Below are positions 22,978 through 35,198 of a stretch of DNA of 64,000 bases, piece by piece. The stretch's first letter is position 1, and each line of letters begins with the position of its first letter. The stretch comes from Pontederia crassipes (lineage: Eukaryota > Streptophyta > Magnoliopsida > Commelinales > Pontederiaceae): the NCBI GenBank assembly GCA_030549335.1, contig CM060198.1, forward strand, positions 39,534,353 to 39,598,352, read 5' to 3'. The notes under the pieces are model-generated. The model made no database searches. It was not told the origin of the DNA and saw only the letters and a list, made by a program, of their open reading frames with translations. The position numbers and the translations under genes are program-made.

Positions 22978-24654
22978 TTGTTCCAACGGATGATCGGCAC
23001 AATTTCGGCCGACCAAAACTCTCGAGCAAAAATCCGACAAACTCCTTATGCTATAATGGACAATCGAACACCTTTCGGTCGACCGATTTGCACATGGTCT
23101 TCGAATGGTCGAAGTCCTACCATTATAAAAGTCGTGTATTCACGATATCTTCAATGTTTCTATACTTCGATGATATCGATCTGAATCCTTTTTATTTGTC
23201 AGAACCTCAATCTATTCAGGTACGAGAGAATTTGTCTTGCGAAGAAAATATAGTACAAATTATAGGAATCAAAGAAAATGAACTTTGAAAAGGAAAAGGT
23301 TCTTTAGTGTTAGCACTCTAGGCAAATCATTGAAGAAAGGAGGCAACTTGAAAGTTATAATGACCAAATAAGAAAGAAGTATCCATTCTTATTCCCTGAA
23401 ATAGATATCTAAATTTCGGAGATGATTTTTTTTTTTAAGGAGGGGAGAATTATTACGAACGTGCTCCACAAGTATCATTTTTTCATAATTATGCTTCTAA
23501 TTATAATATTAAGTTAGTTTATATACTTATGTAGTTGTAGTTGCATGTAGCAATTAATATTTTGGTTAAAAAATAATGATAATTAAATTATCAATAAGTG
23601 TTATAAAGAAAATATATAAAATTATTGGGAATAAATTTTAATATTAGTAAATATTATAATAGACATGTTTAACTATGATTCATTAAGGTTAATTAGAAGT
23701 TAAATCCTGATTTTCAACGAACAACAATGATTGGACCTTCACCTTAACCAATAAGGTATCAAGCTGCTAAAGCAAGCTGCTTAGTAATGCATTTTTTGAA
23801 CCACCATATTACGTGTTAAAAATTTGAAATAAATATATAAATGACCTATTCTTACCCTTTTCTAGCCGAAAAATCTCCAAGATGAAATCCCTAACATAAT
23901 GGTCGAAAGAAATTCGACAAGGTTGCTGGTTGAAGGTGAATTTGCGGATTAGAAGCTAGCCTTCAACTTCATATGATGATCTCGTCATGGTTTAAAATTC
24001 TGAAATTTTACATGGTTCATCCTTCTGAATTTAGGTTTTCATGACTATAAGAATCACATCAAAAGGACTTTTATAGAGGACGTTATGAACCTATCTTCAT
24101 GGGTCGCCCATTCTATCTCGAGTCAGAGAGAGATCCATCTTGTAAATTAGGGCATGATTAGGGTAAATTGAATTATGAATTGAATTTTGGATATGCTTAA
24201 TTACACTTAACAATGGTTCAGTGAGAAGTGGAATCACCCAATTTGTACTTTCATATAGGGAGATATGAATTTTGCATTTGGCATGACTTCTTTTTTCTAG
24301 TTTCATAACATTGACAGAACCCAAGTTGAATTAATTATTTTTATTAGAAGAGTATACATGTAGTTAAATTCCACAACGTCTAAACAAAACTAAAGTATAG
24401 TTTCTAGGAAAACTAAGATCTCATAAAATGGACAAGTATTGTTAAAGATATAAATTATTCTTTTAATATCATACAGCCTGCCAAAACACAAACCTTAGGT
24501 CAAATTGCCAAGATTTTTAAGAATTACCCACCAAATATTAGATGATGATATTTATAGGTTGAGCACATTAATAATTCTAGTTTCTAATTAATCTAGAATC
24601 ATAAGATTTTATATTGTAATTAAGAAGTTATGAATTAATTATTAACTAGCACTT
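22978..24654 (+). mobile_element. Element M: 3' end of a plus-strand chromovirus with its LTR
   Basis: After the CACTA terminus, about 23100-23430 resembles the integrase tail and chromodomain end of a gypsy pol, with a PNKKE..IL-like tail matching the one in element D near 3800-3870. A polypurine tract (AAGGAGGGGAGA, ending near 23449) precedes an LTR from about 23451. The LTR matches D's LTR family over about 1.06 kb to 24510, and more weakly to about 24653, where element F's LTR begins. The rest of M must lie left of the CACTA element, off-window. Broken and truncated. The stretch 22978-23100 carries CGGTCGACCG-type motifs of unclear origin. Confidence 0.72.
23451..24654 (+). repeat. Element M 3' LTR (truncated)
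   Basis: Starts TATTACGAACGTGC after the purine tract; the family starts TGTCAC or TGTTAC, so the terminal G seems changed. Collinear with the reverse complement of 2685-3762 and 15639-16728. It is truncated at its 3' side by the start of element F. Confidence 0.65.
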
Positions 24655-26661
24655 TGTAACACCCCGAAAACACCCTAAAAGCTGCATGCAAATATGTCAT
24701 TTTGGCAGTGTTAGCCCATTCGCCATCACTTAATCATAATAATATTATTTAACAAAAATAAAGCGAAAACCAATATTCATTTAAAATAAGATAAGATCAT
24801 CATTCGTTTAGAGGAAGACTTTAACTTAAAACAGCAATAAAACTAATGTCATAGAACATAATCGAAACACTATTCATTTTCATATCTAGAACAGACTCTA
24901 GTGACTCATGACTCCATCTATTCTTAAGCAATGTACAACTTCGCCATCATTACTTGAGTCAGCCATCCATCCAAGCAATTCAGTTACCTGCATGGATCCA
25001 AGGTGCACGGTTGCCCGGTTAGAGTATGTAAAGGCCAATGCAATAAAATGCATCCTAAACACGATATTACATGACACATGTGTAATAGTTTTATAATAAC
25101 AGGAACATGCATGGCATGTCATATTCATAAATGCACATGTCATTGATTCATAACATATGGTCATTAGTAAAATAATTGACATGTAAACATTATCATAACT
25201 AGTCAGTTAGTACAGTAGGCATACCAAGTGACTAGCACTCATCCTTACCTTGCCTTAGTAATATCCTCAGGGTTGCTTCATGACGCTTTAGAACTCACTT
25301 TCATGGTCATCAGTTCATTCAGTCAGTGAGTTCAGTATTAGTCTTTGATCGTATCAGTAATTGAAGAATCAAATCATTGCCCTCCAGTAGGCTAGCTAGA
25401 CCTTAGAGACGAGGCTTCGTCACACAAGAGTGAATGAAAATATACATACCATTGCCGGTAAGATACAATTATTTTCCCAGGAAATGCTAACTCCAAAGTG
25501 CAGGGCATAATAATTTTCTGAGAGAAATTCTAACACAATGGAGTAGGGCACAATATTTCTTGTCATCAGTTTGAGTGGTGATAAGTAACAGTATTCTTCA
25601 ATTGGGTTTCTTATTATCACAATCATGAAATAATTTACATCACTCAGTCTTCAGATTTTAACCTAGTTATGGTCGTCAATGCATTTCGTGTATCTAGGTT
25701 CATATACAATCATCAAACATCAATACATAGTATAAGTACTTTGAAAATAACTTTAAATATATCATATATACTTCTTTTAGTCGGTCACAATCGTGACGGA
25801 GTGGTCACGCCCATGATCATGCTGTGAAACTGTCTTGTTTTGCTTTTAAGTGTTGGTCACGATCGTGGCCATTAGTGTCACAATCGTGCAAAGTCATTGA
25901 CACGCCCTTGTCACAGTCATGCTGCATTGATCACGGCCGTAAGAGAGGGTTTTTTTCCATCTGCGAGAACAATATGGTCAGGCCGTACTTTTTACCTTCA
26001 AGTCATATTTTTGTCCTTCAGGTCGTATTAGGCTCGCACCAGAAAATACTGACAGCCTATATTTTTCCCATATTGTCTGTATTAATAGTTTCTATCGCGT
26101 ATTGAACTCGCATTCTGCACATTTTTTAATGAAAATTTGGGAAAACATAATACAAAGCGTCCTAAAAGGTCTAGACCTAATCTATATATCAATAGGCATC
26201 AAAAGCACATGAAAAACATACAAAATCATCCATTCTTTCAAATCTAAAGTTCAATCTAGATATCACAAAATGGAACCCTAGCATAAGAATTTAAGATGAT
26301 TCATATATGAGAATCCTTCCTATCTAAAGCATGTTTGACCCATCACAATCCCTACCAAGGACTAGGGTGTTCTTGGATCTCTCAATTCAAACATTTAAAC
26401 ATTACGAGGGGAGAGAGAGCTTTGGATCCCCTTTACAAACCTTGATCTTAATGGATCCTTCTATTCTTTCTTCCCCTTGTTCCTCTTCCTCTTATTCTTC
26501 TTCGTCCTTGCTCCTCAAGATCACCTTCCTCAAGTCTTAGCCGTCAAGAGTTCAGATGGAAAAAAAGAGGTAAATAAGGGAGTCTTAGGTCTTTATATAG
26601 GGAGGTTAAGGATTTATGCCAAATGACACAATTATCCCTAATAAAAATCTGGGGTGTTACA
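24655..26661 (-). repeat. Element F 3' LTR
   Basis: A 2007-bp LTR bounded by TGTAACACCCCG on the left and GGGGTGTTACA on the right, a terminal inverted repeat of about ten bases. It contains motifs around CACGGCCGTG and its variants (25780-25950). The promoter-proximal part (26330-26640) has a TATATA-type box and a CT-rich leader. ORFs 24898-25182, 25420-25626, 25824-26105 and 26331-26540 are frames inside this LTR, not genes. Confidence 0.85.
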
Positions 26662-26671
26662 TCCTCACCCC

Positions 26672-27359
26672 TGATATGAACCGGGAAATGCCTATAATTG
26701 CAGCCGTTGATAGAAGAATGCTCTAGCAAAGTTGGATGATCAAGAAAATGGTGTGGATCTCTGGCACAAGGAAATTGAAGATAATCAAGAATGTTTGGAA
26801 TTTACAATTGACCCATTACAAGATCGAGTTAGATAAAATCCAACTTCTCAACGTGTTACGAACTGGGCCGCATAAAGAGTCAACATAACCTGAGCCAAAT
26901 AAATCATGGTTTAACCATATTTATTCAGAATTTTCAGAATTAATTATATAACGAAATTCTGTTGAGAGTTGCAATAGGAATTCATTTAGTTATTTTAGGA
27001 AACTAATTTCCTTGCTTGTAGGCAAAGTTAGGCCTTTTTCTTCTACCCCAAATTTAGGCTTCTAGTGACTATAAATACTGGGGTTTATTCTTATTTCAGA
27101 CATCTTTGAATCTATTAAATTTGGCTTAATTGCTTTTGATGTGAGGGAACTCCTGCAACCCGTTCTTCGGAAACTTCCATCGTTAATTACAAGGTTGGCT
27201 CTCTTGTGATTAAATCCATCTATTTATAATATCGATTGCTTGGTTCATTGTAATCTTGAGGTTGATATTATGCTGCCTTGAAAATTCGTTTGATCTCGTT
27301 TCTTTGATTATCATATATTATTTCGGTCACTCAAGGTATTGTTCTTGAGTATCGTATCA
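26672..27359 (+). repeat. Element E left LTR
   Basis: 688 bp from TGATATGAACC to CGTATCA. It contains TATAAATACTGG (near 27071), a credible TATA box, about 290 bases before the LTR end. It matches the right LTR throughout. Confidence 0.9.
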
Positions 27360-27361
27360 GT

Positions 27362-27373
27362 TGGTATCAGAGC
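27362..27373 (+). other. Primer binding site of element E (initiator tRNA-Met)
   Basis: TGGTATCAGAGC, two bases after the left LTR. The following A-rich and C-rich leader (27374-28081) is untranslated; the 136-residue ORF at 27339-27749 is low-complexity and overlaps the primer site, so it is not a gene. Confidence 0.92.
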
Positions 27374-28081
27374 CGCATTTTTTATTCGGTTTTCTAGTTA
27401 TCTTCCATTATTCCAGTTTTTCCCCTATTTTAGTTCTGAAAAAAAGAACACAAAAAAATCTAGTTTGTTTGTTCTTCAAATCCTAGCCGTCTTCCTTATT
27501 TGCTTTCTTTTTGCTTCAAACCCTAGCCGTCATCCCTGCATTCTTCACATTCTGCTGCAGTTTAAAAAAAAACCACACAAAAAAGGTTTCTGTTCATTTA
27601 TTCTTGAAACCCACCCTAGTCGTCATCCCTCTCTATTCTTCAAAGTCTACTGCATTTCAAAAAAAAATCCAAAAATAGAAAAAAAAGGTAAGTGTAAGAA
27701 AGGAGAAGCGAAGAACAGAAAAAATTATATATATCTGAAAAAAAATTGAAAAAAAAAATCTGAGAAAAAAAGACTAAAAGGAAAAGTGCAAGAAAGGAGA
27801 AGGGAAGAGCAGGAAAGAAAATTTCTGAAAAAAATTCGAAAAAAAATGTAAAATAAAAGGCTGAAAGAAAGGATTCAAAAGAAAGAGGAAAGAAAATAAA
27901 AGGAAAGATTATTTCTGCAGACTTGCATTAGTTCTCCTAGAACTTGTTGGAGGGTTCAAGAGAGGAAAAAGGCTGAGTGGTAAGCACAATTTAGGGAAAA
28001 AGCCAAATAGAGTTGAGGTAAAATATGAGTGACACTACTGAGTGTCACCACGTGAGGTAATGAGATTATTTCTACTAACTT

Positions 28082-28817
28082 TTGTGGCAGAAATTTCCTA
28101 CAATATCAACAAGAAAGGACAAAGAACATAATACTAGAAAAGAAGCAATTGATCAAACAAGAATGAGGGAGCTCATGACACAACATTTTCATCGTCTTGG
28201 AAATATGCTTATTGAACTTCATGATCAGGTAGATGTGCAAATTGCACAACTACAAAAAGTTATACAACCAAATCAAAGAAGAGATTGCCAAAGACAGGTG
28301 CTCCTGATGACGATGAACATGATGAAGAGTTGGAAAAGAAAGATGAAAAAAGTGGGAGAAGGCATAGGAATGTTCAGATTGGAGGGAGAACACATGAACG
28401 AGAAAATGTTTTCGATGCGTGTTGTTGTGTTTTGGATAGAACTTGTGGACTAATTATTGATAGTGAAAGCTGCGTCAATCTTGCTAGCCATTACATGTGG
28501 AGAAGTTGAGGCTACCAACCTTAAAGCACCCAAAACCATATAAACTTCAGTCGATAAACGATGAAGAAGTCAAAGTGACCAAACAGGTGCTTGTGTCATT
28601 TAAAATTAGAAGATTTACTGATGAAGTATTATGTGATGTTGTATCATTGCATGTTCGTCATATCCTTTTGGGGCAACCATGGCAATATGATCGATGCGTG
28701 ACACATCATGGTGCTACCAACCATTATAAATGTCGCAAAGATGGGAGAAAATACACTTTAGCACCATTGCCACCTCAAGAAGCATACGAAGAGCATGTGC
28801 AACTTAAAGAGCGTTAG
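28082..28817 (+). pseudogene. Element E gag tail and aspartic-protease-like region
   Basis: A charged, coil-like segment (28082-28280) and an acidic/basic linker with DDDEHDEELEKKDE lead to a protease-like domain. This has an IIDSES motif where chromovirus proteases have a D-[ST]-G/A-type active site. It is followed by EKLRLPTLKHPKPYKLQ and the diagnostic HILLGQPWQYDR and YTLAPLPP strings of Reina/CRM-like chromoviruses. No gag capsid domain or zinc knuckle is recognisable. The block is a fossil with a few breaks. The following frame at 28835 is separate in content. Confidence 0.7.
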
Positions 28818-28834
28818 CTGCCTACAACATTAAG

Positions 28835-30130
28835 ATGAAAAATTTGGTTGCACAACATCACTTGAAAAAAGATGAAGCCGATTGTACAACAACTTCAAAC
28901 AATTATGAGAGTTGTGAGAAAAACAAAGATGAAAAATATGAGTGTCACAACTTGAGTGATGAAAATCATAGCCACACAACTTTTGAGTGCCTAGAAAGGC
29001 CACCTTCTGAAAGTATTGAGATACAACATTTAGATGTTGAGCATTATGAAAGTTGTGAGAATCAGAGAAGATTAGATCTTGAGTATTTAGAAAGGCCACC
29101 TCTAGAGAGATATGAGCAAAAAGACTTGAGTGTTGAGGCAAAAGAAATAGAGTTTAGTAATGTTTCTGCTAATACTAATCATCTTTTGTCTTTTGATTTT
29201 GATTTCTCCATGCAGATATGTAGGAGTGGACTATATGAAGATACAAATTCTATCATGCAAGGAATTGAAAGAGGTTGTATTGATTTTATAACAAGTAGTT
29301 TGAAAAGTCCATTTTCTTGCTTTGAAACTTTATATTTATTTGATGTGACTAACTTGCAGGTTTTAATTGGAAGAAGTATTGAATGGCATGCAAACATTAG
29401 ATCTCAATTCTGTATTCCACTTTCTTATTCATTGAGTGCTGAAAAATTTTATGTCGGCCATATGGTGATATTTTGCAATGAATATTTTATAGTCTTGAGC
29501 ACTTTTGATTCGTTGATTATGATTTCAAGATTTTCTGATTAGTCTAGAATCTAATTCATTTCATTACATCCACCTTTGTGCTTTCCGAAGATCATTCTTG
29601 CTGATGATGATTGCAATATTGCATATAATTTTCATATCATGATTGGGAATTTCATTATATCTACATTAGTAAGACTTCTATGCATTTTTCAACAAGGATT
29701 TGGGATTAATCTCTTTGGAGATATCTTGATTAATAGTAGTCATTTGCAAGATAATTTTGATGATGTTTTGGTTTGTTGTAATGACTTGCATGATTTCCTT
29801 TATATGCCAAGTTGTTTGCTGCGTTATGGATCCTATGATATTTCACTTGTAGATTTTAAAGATCCATTTTATTTTGAGGAAAAAGATGTTCTTATTTTGG
29901 AACTACTTGACAATCTCCTTGTTAGATCTCTAGTTCTGTGGAATATATTGCACATTATATTTGATAAGGTCCTTATGCGCAAAGGAAGGTCTCCAAAGTT
30001 TCGTACTTTTTTTCTTAAAATACTAATGTCTCATGGGCATAAAATATTTCATCCAGGTGAGTATGAGAGTTACATTACTTTTCATATTACTTATATATCT
30101 TGTGCTTGCTTTACACTTGCAGGATCTTAA
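28835..30130 (+). other. Element E long frames of unknown function, in place of RT/integrase
   Basis: Two long open stretches, 28835-29542 (235 residues) and 29576-30130 (184 residues). The first half is hydrophilic, with a repeated motif around LERPP (ECLERPP and EYLERPP). From about 29190 the product is rich in Phe, Leu, Ile and Cys, with several hydrophobic segments but no clear membrane topology. I see no RT (no YxDD-like motif), RNase H or integrase motif. This length of open sequence in AT-rich DNA is unlikely by chance, so it was probably coding in the family. The function is unknown; it could be a captured or strongly diverged sequence. Confidence 0.5.
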
Positions 30131-30275
30131 CATGATGGTATAATTGAGGAATCAAACTTGCAATGCTAATTGAGATACATCAAAAAGGGAAGTATCAATA
30201 TCTCCATTATGCTTGTCCTAAATTATTTAATAAATTCATATATGTGATAGGTTATATTCTCCTTATTGTGAATGT

Positions 30276-30400
30276 AGATTCGTGGACGCATCTTTTCGAA
30301 GAGGAGGGACATGATATGAACCTAGATCTATTCTTCTTCATGGAAATGCAGATTCGAGGACAAATCCTTTTGAAGAGGAGGGGAATGATATGAACTGAGA
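30276..30400 (+). repeat. Duplicated polypurine tract and LTR-start-like sequence in E
   Basis: GAAGAGGAGGGACATGATAT at about 30297 repeats as GAAGAGGAGGGGAATGATAT at 30372, with similar sequence upstream of each (GTAGATTCGTGGACG and GCAGATTCGAGGACA). The period is about 75 bases. The second copy is the true tract leading into the right LTR at 30386. Confidence 0.75.
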
Positions 30401-31074
30401 AATGCCTATAAGTGCAGTCACTGATAAAAGAATGCTCTAGCAAAGTTGGATGATCAAGATAATGGTGTGGATCTCAGGCATAAGGAAATTGAAGATAATC
30501 AAGAATGTTTGGAATTTACAATTGATCCATTACAAGATCGAGTTAGATCAGATCCAACTTCTCAACGTGTTACGAATTGGGCCACATGAAGAGTCAACAT
30601 AACTTGGGGCCAAATAAATCATGGTTTAACTATATTTATTTAGAATTTTTGGAATTAATTATATAAGGAAATTCTGCTAAGAGTTGCAATAGGAATTCAT
30701 TTAGTTATTTTAGGAAACTAATTTCCTTGCTTGTACGCTAAGTTAGGCCTTTTTCTTCCACCCCAAATTCAGGCTTCTAGTGCCTATAAATACTGGAGTT
30801 TATTTTTGTTTCAGACGTCTTTAAATCTATGAATTTTGGTGTAATTGCTTTTACTGTGAGGGAACTCCTGCCACCCGTTCTTCGGGAACTTCCGCCATTA
30901 ATTACAAGGTTGGCTATCATGTGATTAAATCCATCTATTTATAATATAGATTGCTTAGTTCATTGTAATCTTGAGGTTGATATTCCGCTGCCTTGAAAAT
31001 TCGTTTGATCTCGTTTCTTTGATTATCATATATTGTTTCGGTCACTCAAGGCATTGTTCATGAGTATCGTATCA
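30386..31074 (+). repeat. Element E right LTR
   Basis: 689 bp, TGATATGAACTG to CGTATCA, directly after the polypurine tract 30373-30385. It carries the same TATAAATACTGG as the left LTR. Confidence 0.9.
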
Positions 31075-31081
31075 CCCCCCC

Positions 31082-32535
31082 AAAAGAAATTTGTCCTCGA
31101 ATTTTAACATAAAGTAGAACGCTTACCAAATAATCTTGTAATTGTGCATTTCATCTTCCAGTTCCCATGTTGCTTTAGTTCCATTGTGGTGCTTCCATGC
31201 AATCTTTACCGTGTTCACCACCTTGTTTCTCAGACGACACTCACCATACTCAAGTATCTCTGTAGGGTACTCCTCATATGTGAGGTCTTCTTCGATAGTT
31301 GGCTCTTCAATCACCACCACATGGGAGCTATCATATATGTACTTGCGTAGCATAGACACGTGGAAGACATTGTGGATCTTGGCATATGAAGGAGGTAATG
31401 CTAGTTTGTATGCTCCTTAACCAACTTTTTCCAAAATCTCAAATGGTCCTATGTACCTAGGAGTCAACTTTCCTTTTCTACTAAATCTCATGACTCCTTT
31501 GGTAGGAGACACCTTCAATAGTACATGGTCCCCAACTTGGTAGATTTGTTCCCTTCTTTTTTTGTCTGCATAACTTTTCTAATGGCTCTGAGCTTCCATC
31601 CCTTTCCTTGATCAGCTTTCTCAGCATACATTTCTACTAGTTTAGGTCCTAGTAGTCTTCCCTCACCAACTGCACTCCAACATGTGGGAGACCTACAAGG
31701 TTTTCCATAGAGTGCCTCAAATGGTGCCATCTTTATGGAGGAATGATAGCTATTATTGTAGGCAAACTCAGCTAAGCTGAGATGATCATCTCAGCTGCCT
31801 TGTCAATCTATAACACATGCTCTCAACATGTCCTCTAGAGTCTAGATTGTCCTTTAACTTTATCCATCACTCTGAGGGTGAAAGGCAGTATTGCAGTGTG
31901 GCCTTATGCCAAAAGCATGCTGCAATCCTCTCCAGAATCTTGTTGTAAACCTTAGGTCCCTATCCAATCCAATGGAAATAAAAATTTGATGCAACTGGAT
32001 AATTCTCATCCACATACAATTGCACCATACTTGTGACTGATTGCCGCACATTGTATGGTAAAAAGTGAGGATACTTGGTCAATCTATCCATAATAACCAT
32101 ATTACATCACGTCCTTTTTGTGTTCTTGGAAGACCTACGATGAAGTCCATTGTGATCTCCTCCACTTCCACTGAGGTATGAATACTGGATTCAACAGTCC
32201 TAGTGGCTTCTAGTGCTCAATCTTCACTTGTTAGCAGAATAAATACCTAGAAACAAATACTGCGACCACTCTTCTCATATCCTTCCACCAAAATGTTCTC
32301 TGAAGGTCCTTGATCATAATGGTGGTTCCTAAGTGAATAGCAAATTATGACTTGTGACACTCATTCAAAATTTCTTCCCTCAATTTCTTGCTTTCAGGTA
32401 TCCATAGTCTGCCTTGGAACCTAATAGTACCATCTTCATCAGTCTTATAGTTTGGGTGTCCCTTCTCACACAGAGTTTTCATATCTTTATATTCTGGGTC
32501 ATCATCTTTCCCTATGTTGTCATAAGTTCCATGAT
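31082..32535 (-). pseudogene. Element F pol tail: integrase and chromodomain
   Basis: Minus strand. The chromodomain lies at 31123-31359 (DLTYEEYPTEILEYGE, then VKIAWKHHNGTKATWELE, which shows the aromatic and Trp positions of a chromodomain). The integrase C-terminal and core parts are at about 31500-32060 (MAPFEALYGKPCRSPTCW; RFWRGLQHAFGIRPHCNTAF; HPQSDG). The zinc-binding region is near 32280-32330, and linker sequence continues to about 32535. Chromoviruses use the chromodomain to steer integration. A fossil with many breaks, cut by G/H at its far end. Confidence 0.83.
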
Positions 32536-33084
32536 AATCTAATATCAGTTGAAACCCTTTCTAAATCAACCTAACTAACATTCGTATGAAAGTATGATAT
32601 TAGTTCTTATTTTAATGCACTGTGAGAGTAGTTTTTATAGGTTGAAATTGACATGATTTTATTGTTGACTTGTTCTAACCCATCCATAGCAGAATTAGAT
32701 GAACCCCATTCCTAGGAAAAATTGTCATTAATTGTTAATTTATTGTAGGACTTTCATCTAAGTAGTTAGTTTTCATTCTATATTAATCACTTTAAAACGT
32801 AAAAAAAATGTTAACTTAGTTATTAGTTTGATTCTGTGTCTTTATCTTTCCCTTTTTGCTTACTTGTTACTTTATCCTTTTTAGTCTAGAATTAAATTAG
32901 ATTAGTTAGCGAGTCTTTAGATCTCAGATCATTGATGATATGTTACCGTAGTCACTACACGATCTGTGCCCTTGCAGATTTTTTAAGGCTAAGGGTTTTT
33001 AGAACTTGTTTGTGGCCATCCATCTTATTTTCATATTCTTTACATTTCAATTGATACACTTACACCCCTATACCTGTACATTCA
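32536..33084 (+). repeat. Inverted LTR fragment of G/H
   Basis: About 550 bp. It is the reverse complement of the inner part of the G/H LTR (35516-35854 plus 37087 to about 37298), allowing for the solo LTR inserted in that copy. It ends at the LTR terminus (..ATTCATCA near 33084) and then abuts protease-coding DNA on the opposite strand. Confidence 0.8.
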
Positions 33085-33089
33085 TCAAT

Positions 33090-35198
33090 ACCTTCTTTAA
33101 CATCAACTACAGCTCTTGTAGTACCTAAGAATGGTCTACCCAACAGAATGAGAGTATTCAAGTCTTCATCCATATCAAGATCAACAAAATCTACAGGAAT
33201 GTAGAACTTTCCAACCTTCAATGGTATGTAGTCAAGGATTCCACGTGGGTATTGATTGATCTGTTAGCTAGCTGCAAAGACATTAATGGGCTTCAAATCT
33301 CCAACTTCTAATTTTCTATATAATGATAAAGGAATCACACTAACAAAGGCTCCTAAATCACACACAGCCCTCTGAGTCTTCTTGTTTCCAATCTCACAAG
33401 AAACTGAAACGCCTTCTGGATCCTTCAATTTTAGAGGGAGCGTATTTTGAATTATAGCTGAGCCTTCTTCAATTAAGGCTATAGTCTCATGCTCCATAAT
33501 TCTTCTTTTCTTAGTCAGGATCTCCTTAAGAAACTTGGCATATGAAGGCATTTGCTGAATGGATTCCACAAATGGAACATTAATGTAAAGCTTCTTCCGA
33601 GTTTCTAGAAATCCACCATATTGTTAATCTTGTATATCATTGACTAGCCTCTGTGGGAATGGTATAGGTTGATATATCCTTGCATTGACTTCCTCTTGCA
33701 TGTTTCTAGTCTTGTTCTCAACTACAATTTCTTCCACAGGCTTTTTTGATGTTGTCGATATTGGATTCATTCTAACCGAATTATCTTCAACAGGCTTCAT
33801 TGGTTTTTCAATAACTCTACCACTTCTGAGTTGAACATCTTGCACTTGCTCTGTAGGATTGATTTCTGCTTGTCCTAGAAAAATCCTTGGAGTTCTAGTT
33901 GAAGTATTAGCTTGCTGAGCTATAAGTATTTAAGTTTTCAAGTTGAGAAGCAAATTTTTGCATTACATCATCTTGTCCTTTTTTATCTTCCTATCTATCT
34001 TTCAACAATGCTTCTAGAAGCTCTTCCATCTTAGATGACTGTGGAGCTTGAATGAGTTGCTGATGGCCTTCGCAGTTGGACATTTGGTTGATTATATGGA
34101 GGTGGTTGATTCTTGGGCACAATCTTGGGTTGCCAATTGGAATTCTGAACTCGTGGGGCTTGATAGTGATTTGCTTTGTATGACAGATAAGGATGAATTC
34201 TATTCTCAGGAGTGTAATACTTAGAAAGAGGCTTCACACCATAATTCACCACTGCATTGACTTGATCTTTAGTTTACTCATATTGTTTTATAATCAAATT
34301 GCAACTTTATGTTACATGAAAATGGTTTCCACAAACATCACATTTACTTTCAATTGTGGTTATCATTGTTCACATTGGATGTTAGGTTGAGCTTCTCCAA
34401 AGCTTTTTGTAGAGCTTCCTCAACTTGGGCAGAAATATTGTTAACTTGACTTTATTGTTGCCTTCTTGCTCTGTCATGAGTTAAGAAACGATGGTTCTTT
34501 GTTATATTTTCTATCAACTGATATGCCTCGTAAATGTTGGAATGGTTCATCAGTAGAGATGTTCCGACTGGTGCCCCTTCTTCCAATGGTATTATAATTC
34601 CAATGAAGTAGAAATTCCACTAGCAGCAGTATCCAAAGCTACTTTAAAGGATAATTCAGTTCTTTGTGAAAGTAGTTCACCAATTGTCATTTCTCAAATT
34701 CATGGTAAAGACATGGCCTTAACAAACTTTGAAGTCTTTGTCAAGCATCACAGATGTTCTCTTGATCTAATTGATAGAATCTAGCAATTTGAACTCTATA
34801 GTTGTTAGTCTTGGTGGGAGGAAGGAATTTAGATAGAAATAATTGAACAAATTGAATCCCAAGTTGCAATTTCTTCAGGAGTAAGAGACTTTACCAAACC
34901 TTGGCTCTATCCTTGAGTGAGAAATGGAACAATCTCATGTAGATAGCATTCATGGGAGTATTGTGAAAGTGAACAAACTGATGTATTGTGAAAGTGAGAA
35001 ATGGAACATCTCATTGAAATTGTTAGTATGCAAAGCTGGATCTTCAGTACCAAGTCCAACAAACTGATGTTTCCTAATCATGGTGATTAGAGCTACATTT
35101 AAGTCAAATGTAGCAGCATGTGTAATGACTCCATCAACTTGTTGTCCTCTAACAATGGTGGGTGAATAACAGTCTTTTAATGTTCTTGGAGCAGCCAT
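33090..35198 (-). pseudogene. Element G/H gag and protease (Tat/Athila type)
   Basis: Minus strand. Gag starts near 35198 (MAAPRTLKD...) with HQFVGLGTEDP, typical of Athila/Tat gag. A Pro/Gln/Asn-rich gag C-terminus is near 34252-34031, and a linker rich in Lys, Glu and Val at 33845-33624. The protease region starts at 33569 (PSYAKFLKEILTKKRR, IPLSLYRKL) with the CDLGA motif used by this lineage as its active-site string. Then comes LILLGRPFLGTTRAVVDVKEG at about 33165-33100, where it stops at the inverted LTR. A fossil with many breaks. Confidence 0.82.

Larger units (their letters stand above)
26672..31074 (+). mobile_element. Element E: 4.4-kb gypsy-type element lacking RT and integrase
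   Basis: LTRs 26672-27359 and 30386-31074 (688-689 bp, about 9% different by eye over the first 300 bp). Initiator-Met primer site at 27362-27373, polypurine tract 30373-30385. It has inserted into the polypurine tract of element F. The flanks are ACCCC (26667-26671) and CCCCC (31075-31079), a near-match target copy inside a C run. Internal DNA: an A-rich leader (27374-28081), a gag/protease-like block (28082-28817), and long frames of unknown function (28835-30130) where RT and integrase would be. Such elements depend on enzymes from relatives. A few breaks. Confidence 0.85.

Noticed and set aside
27362-27373. Initiator-Met tRNA-like sequence, a possible tRNA gene
   Set aside because: Only the 12-base primer complement is present next to an LTR; no cloverleaf or promoter boxes. 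The same holds at 7841, 47118 and 57196.
27339-27749. A 136-residue plus-strand ORF with a hydrophobic start
   Set aside because: It overlaps the end of element E's LTR and its primer binding site and runs into A-rich low-complexity leader; not a gene.
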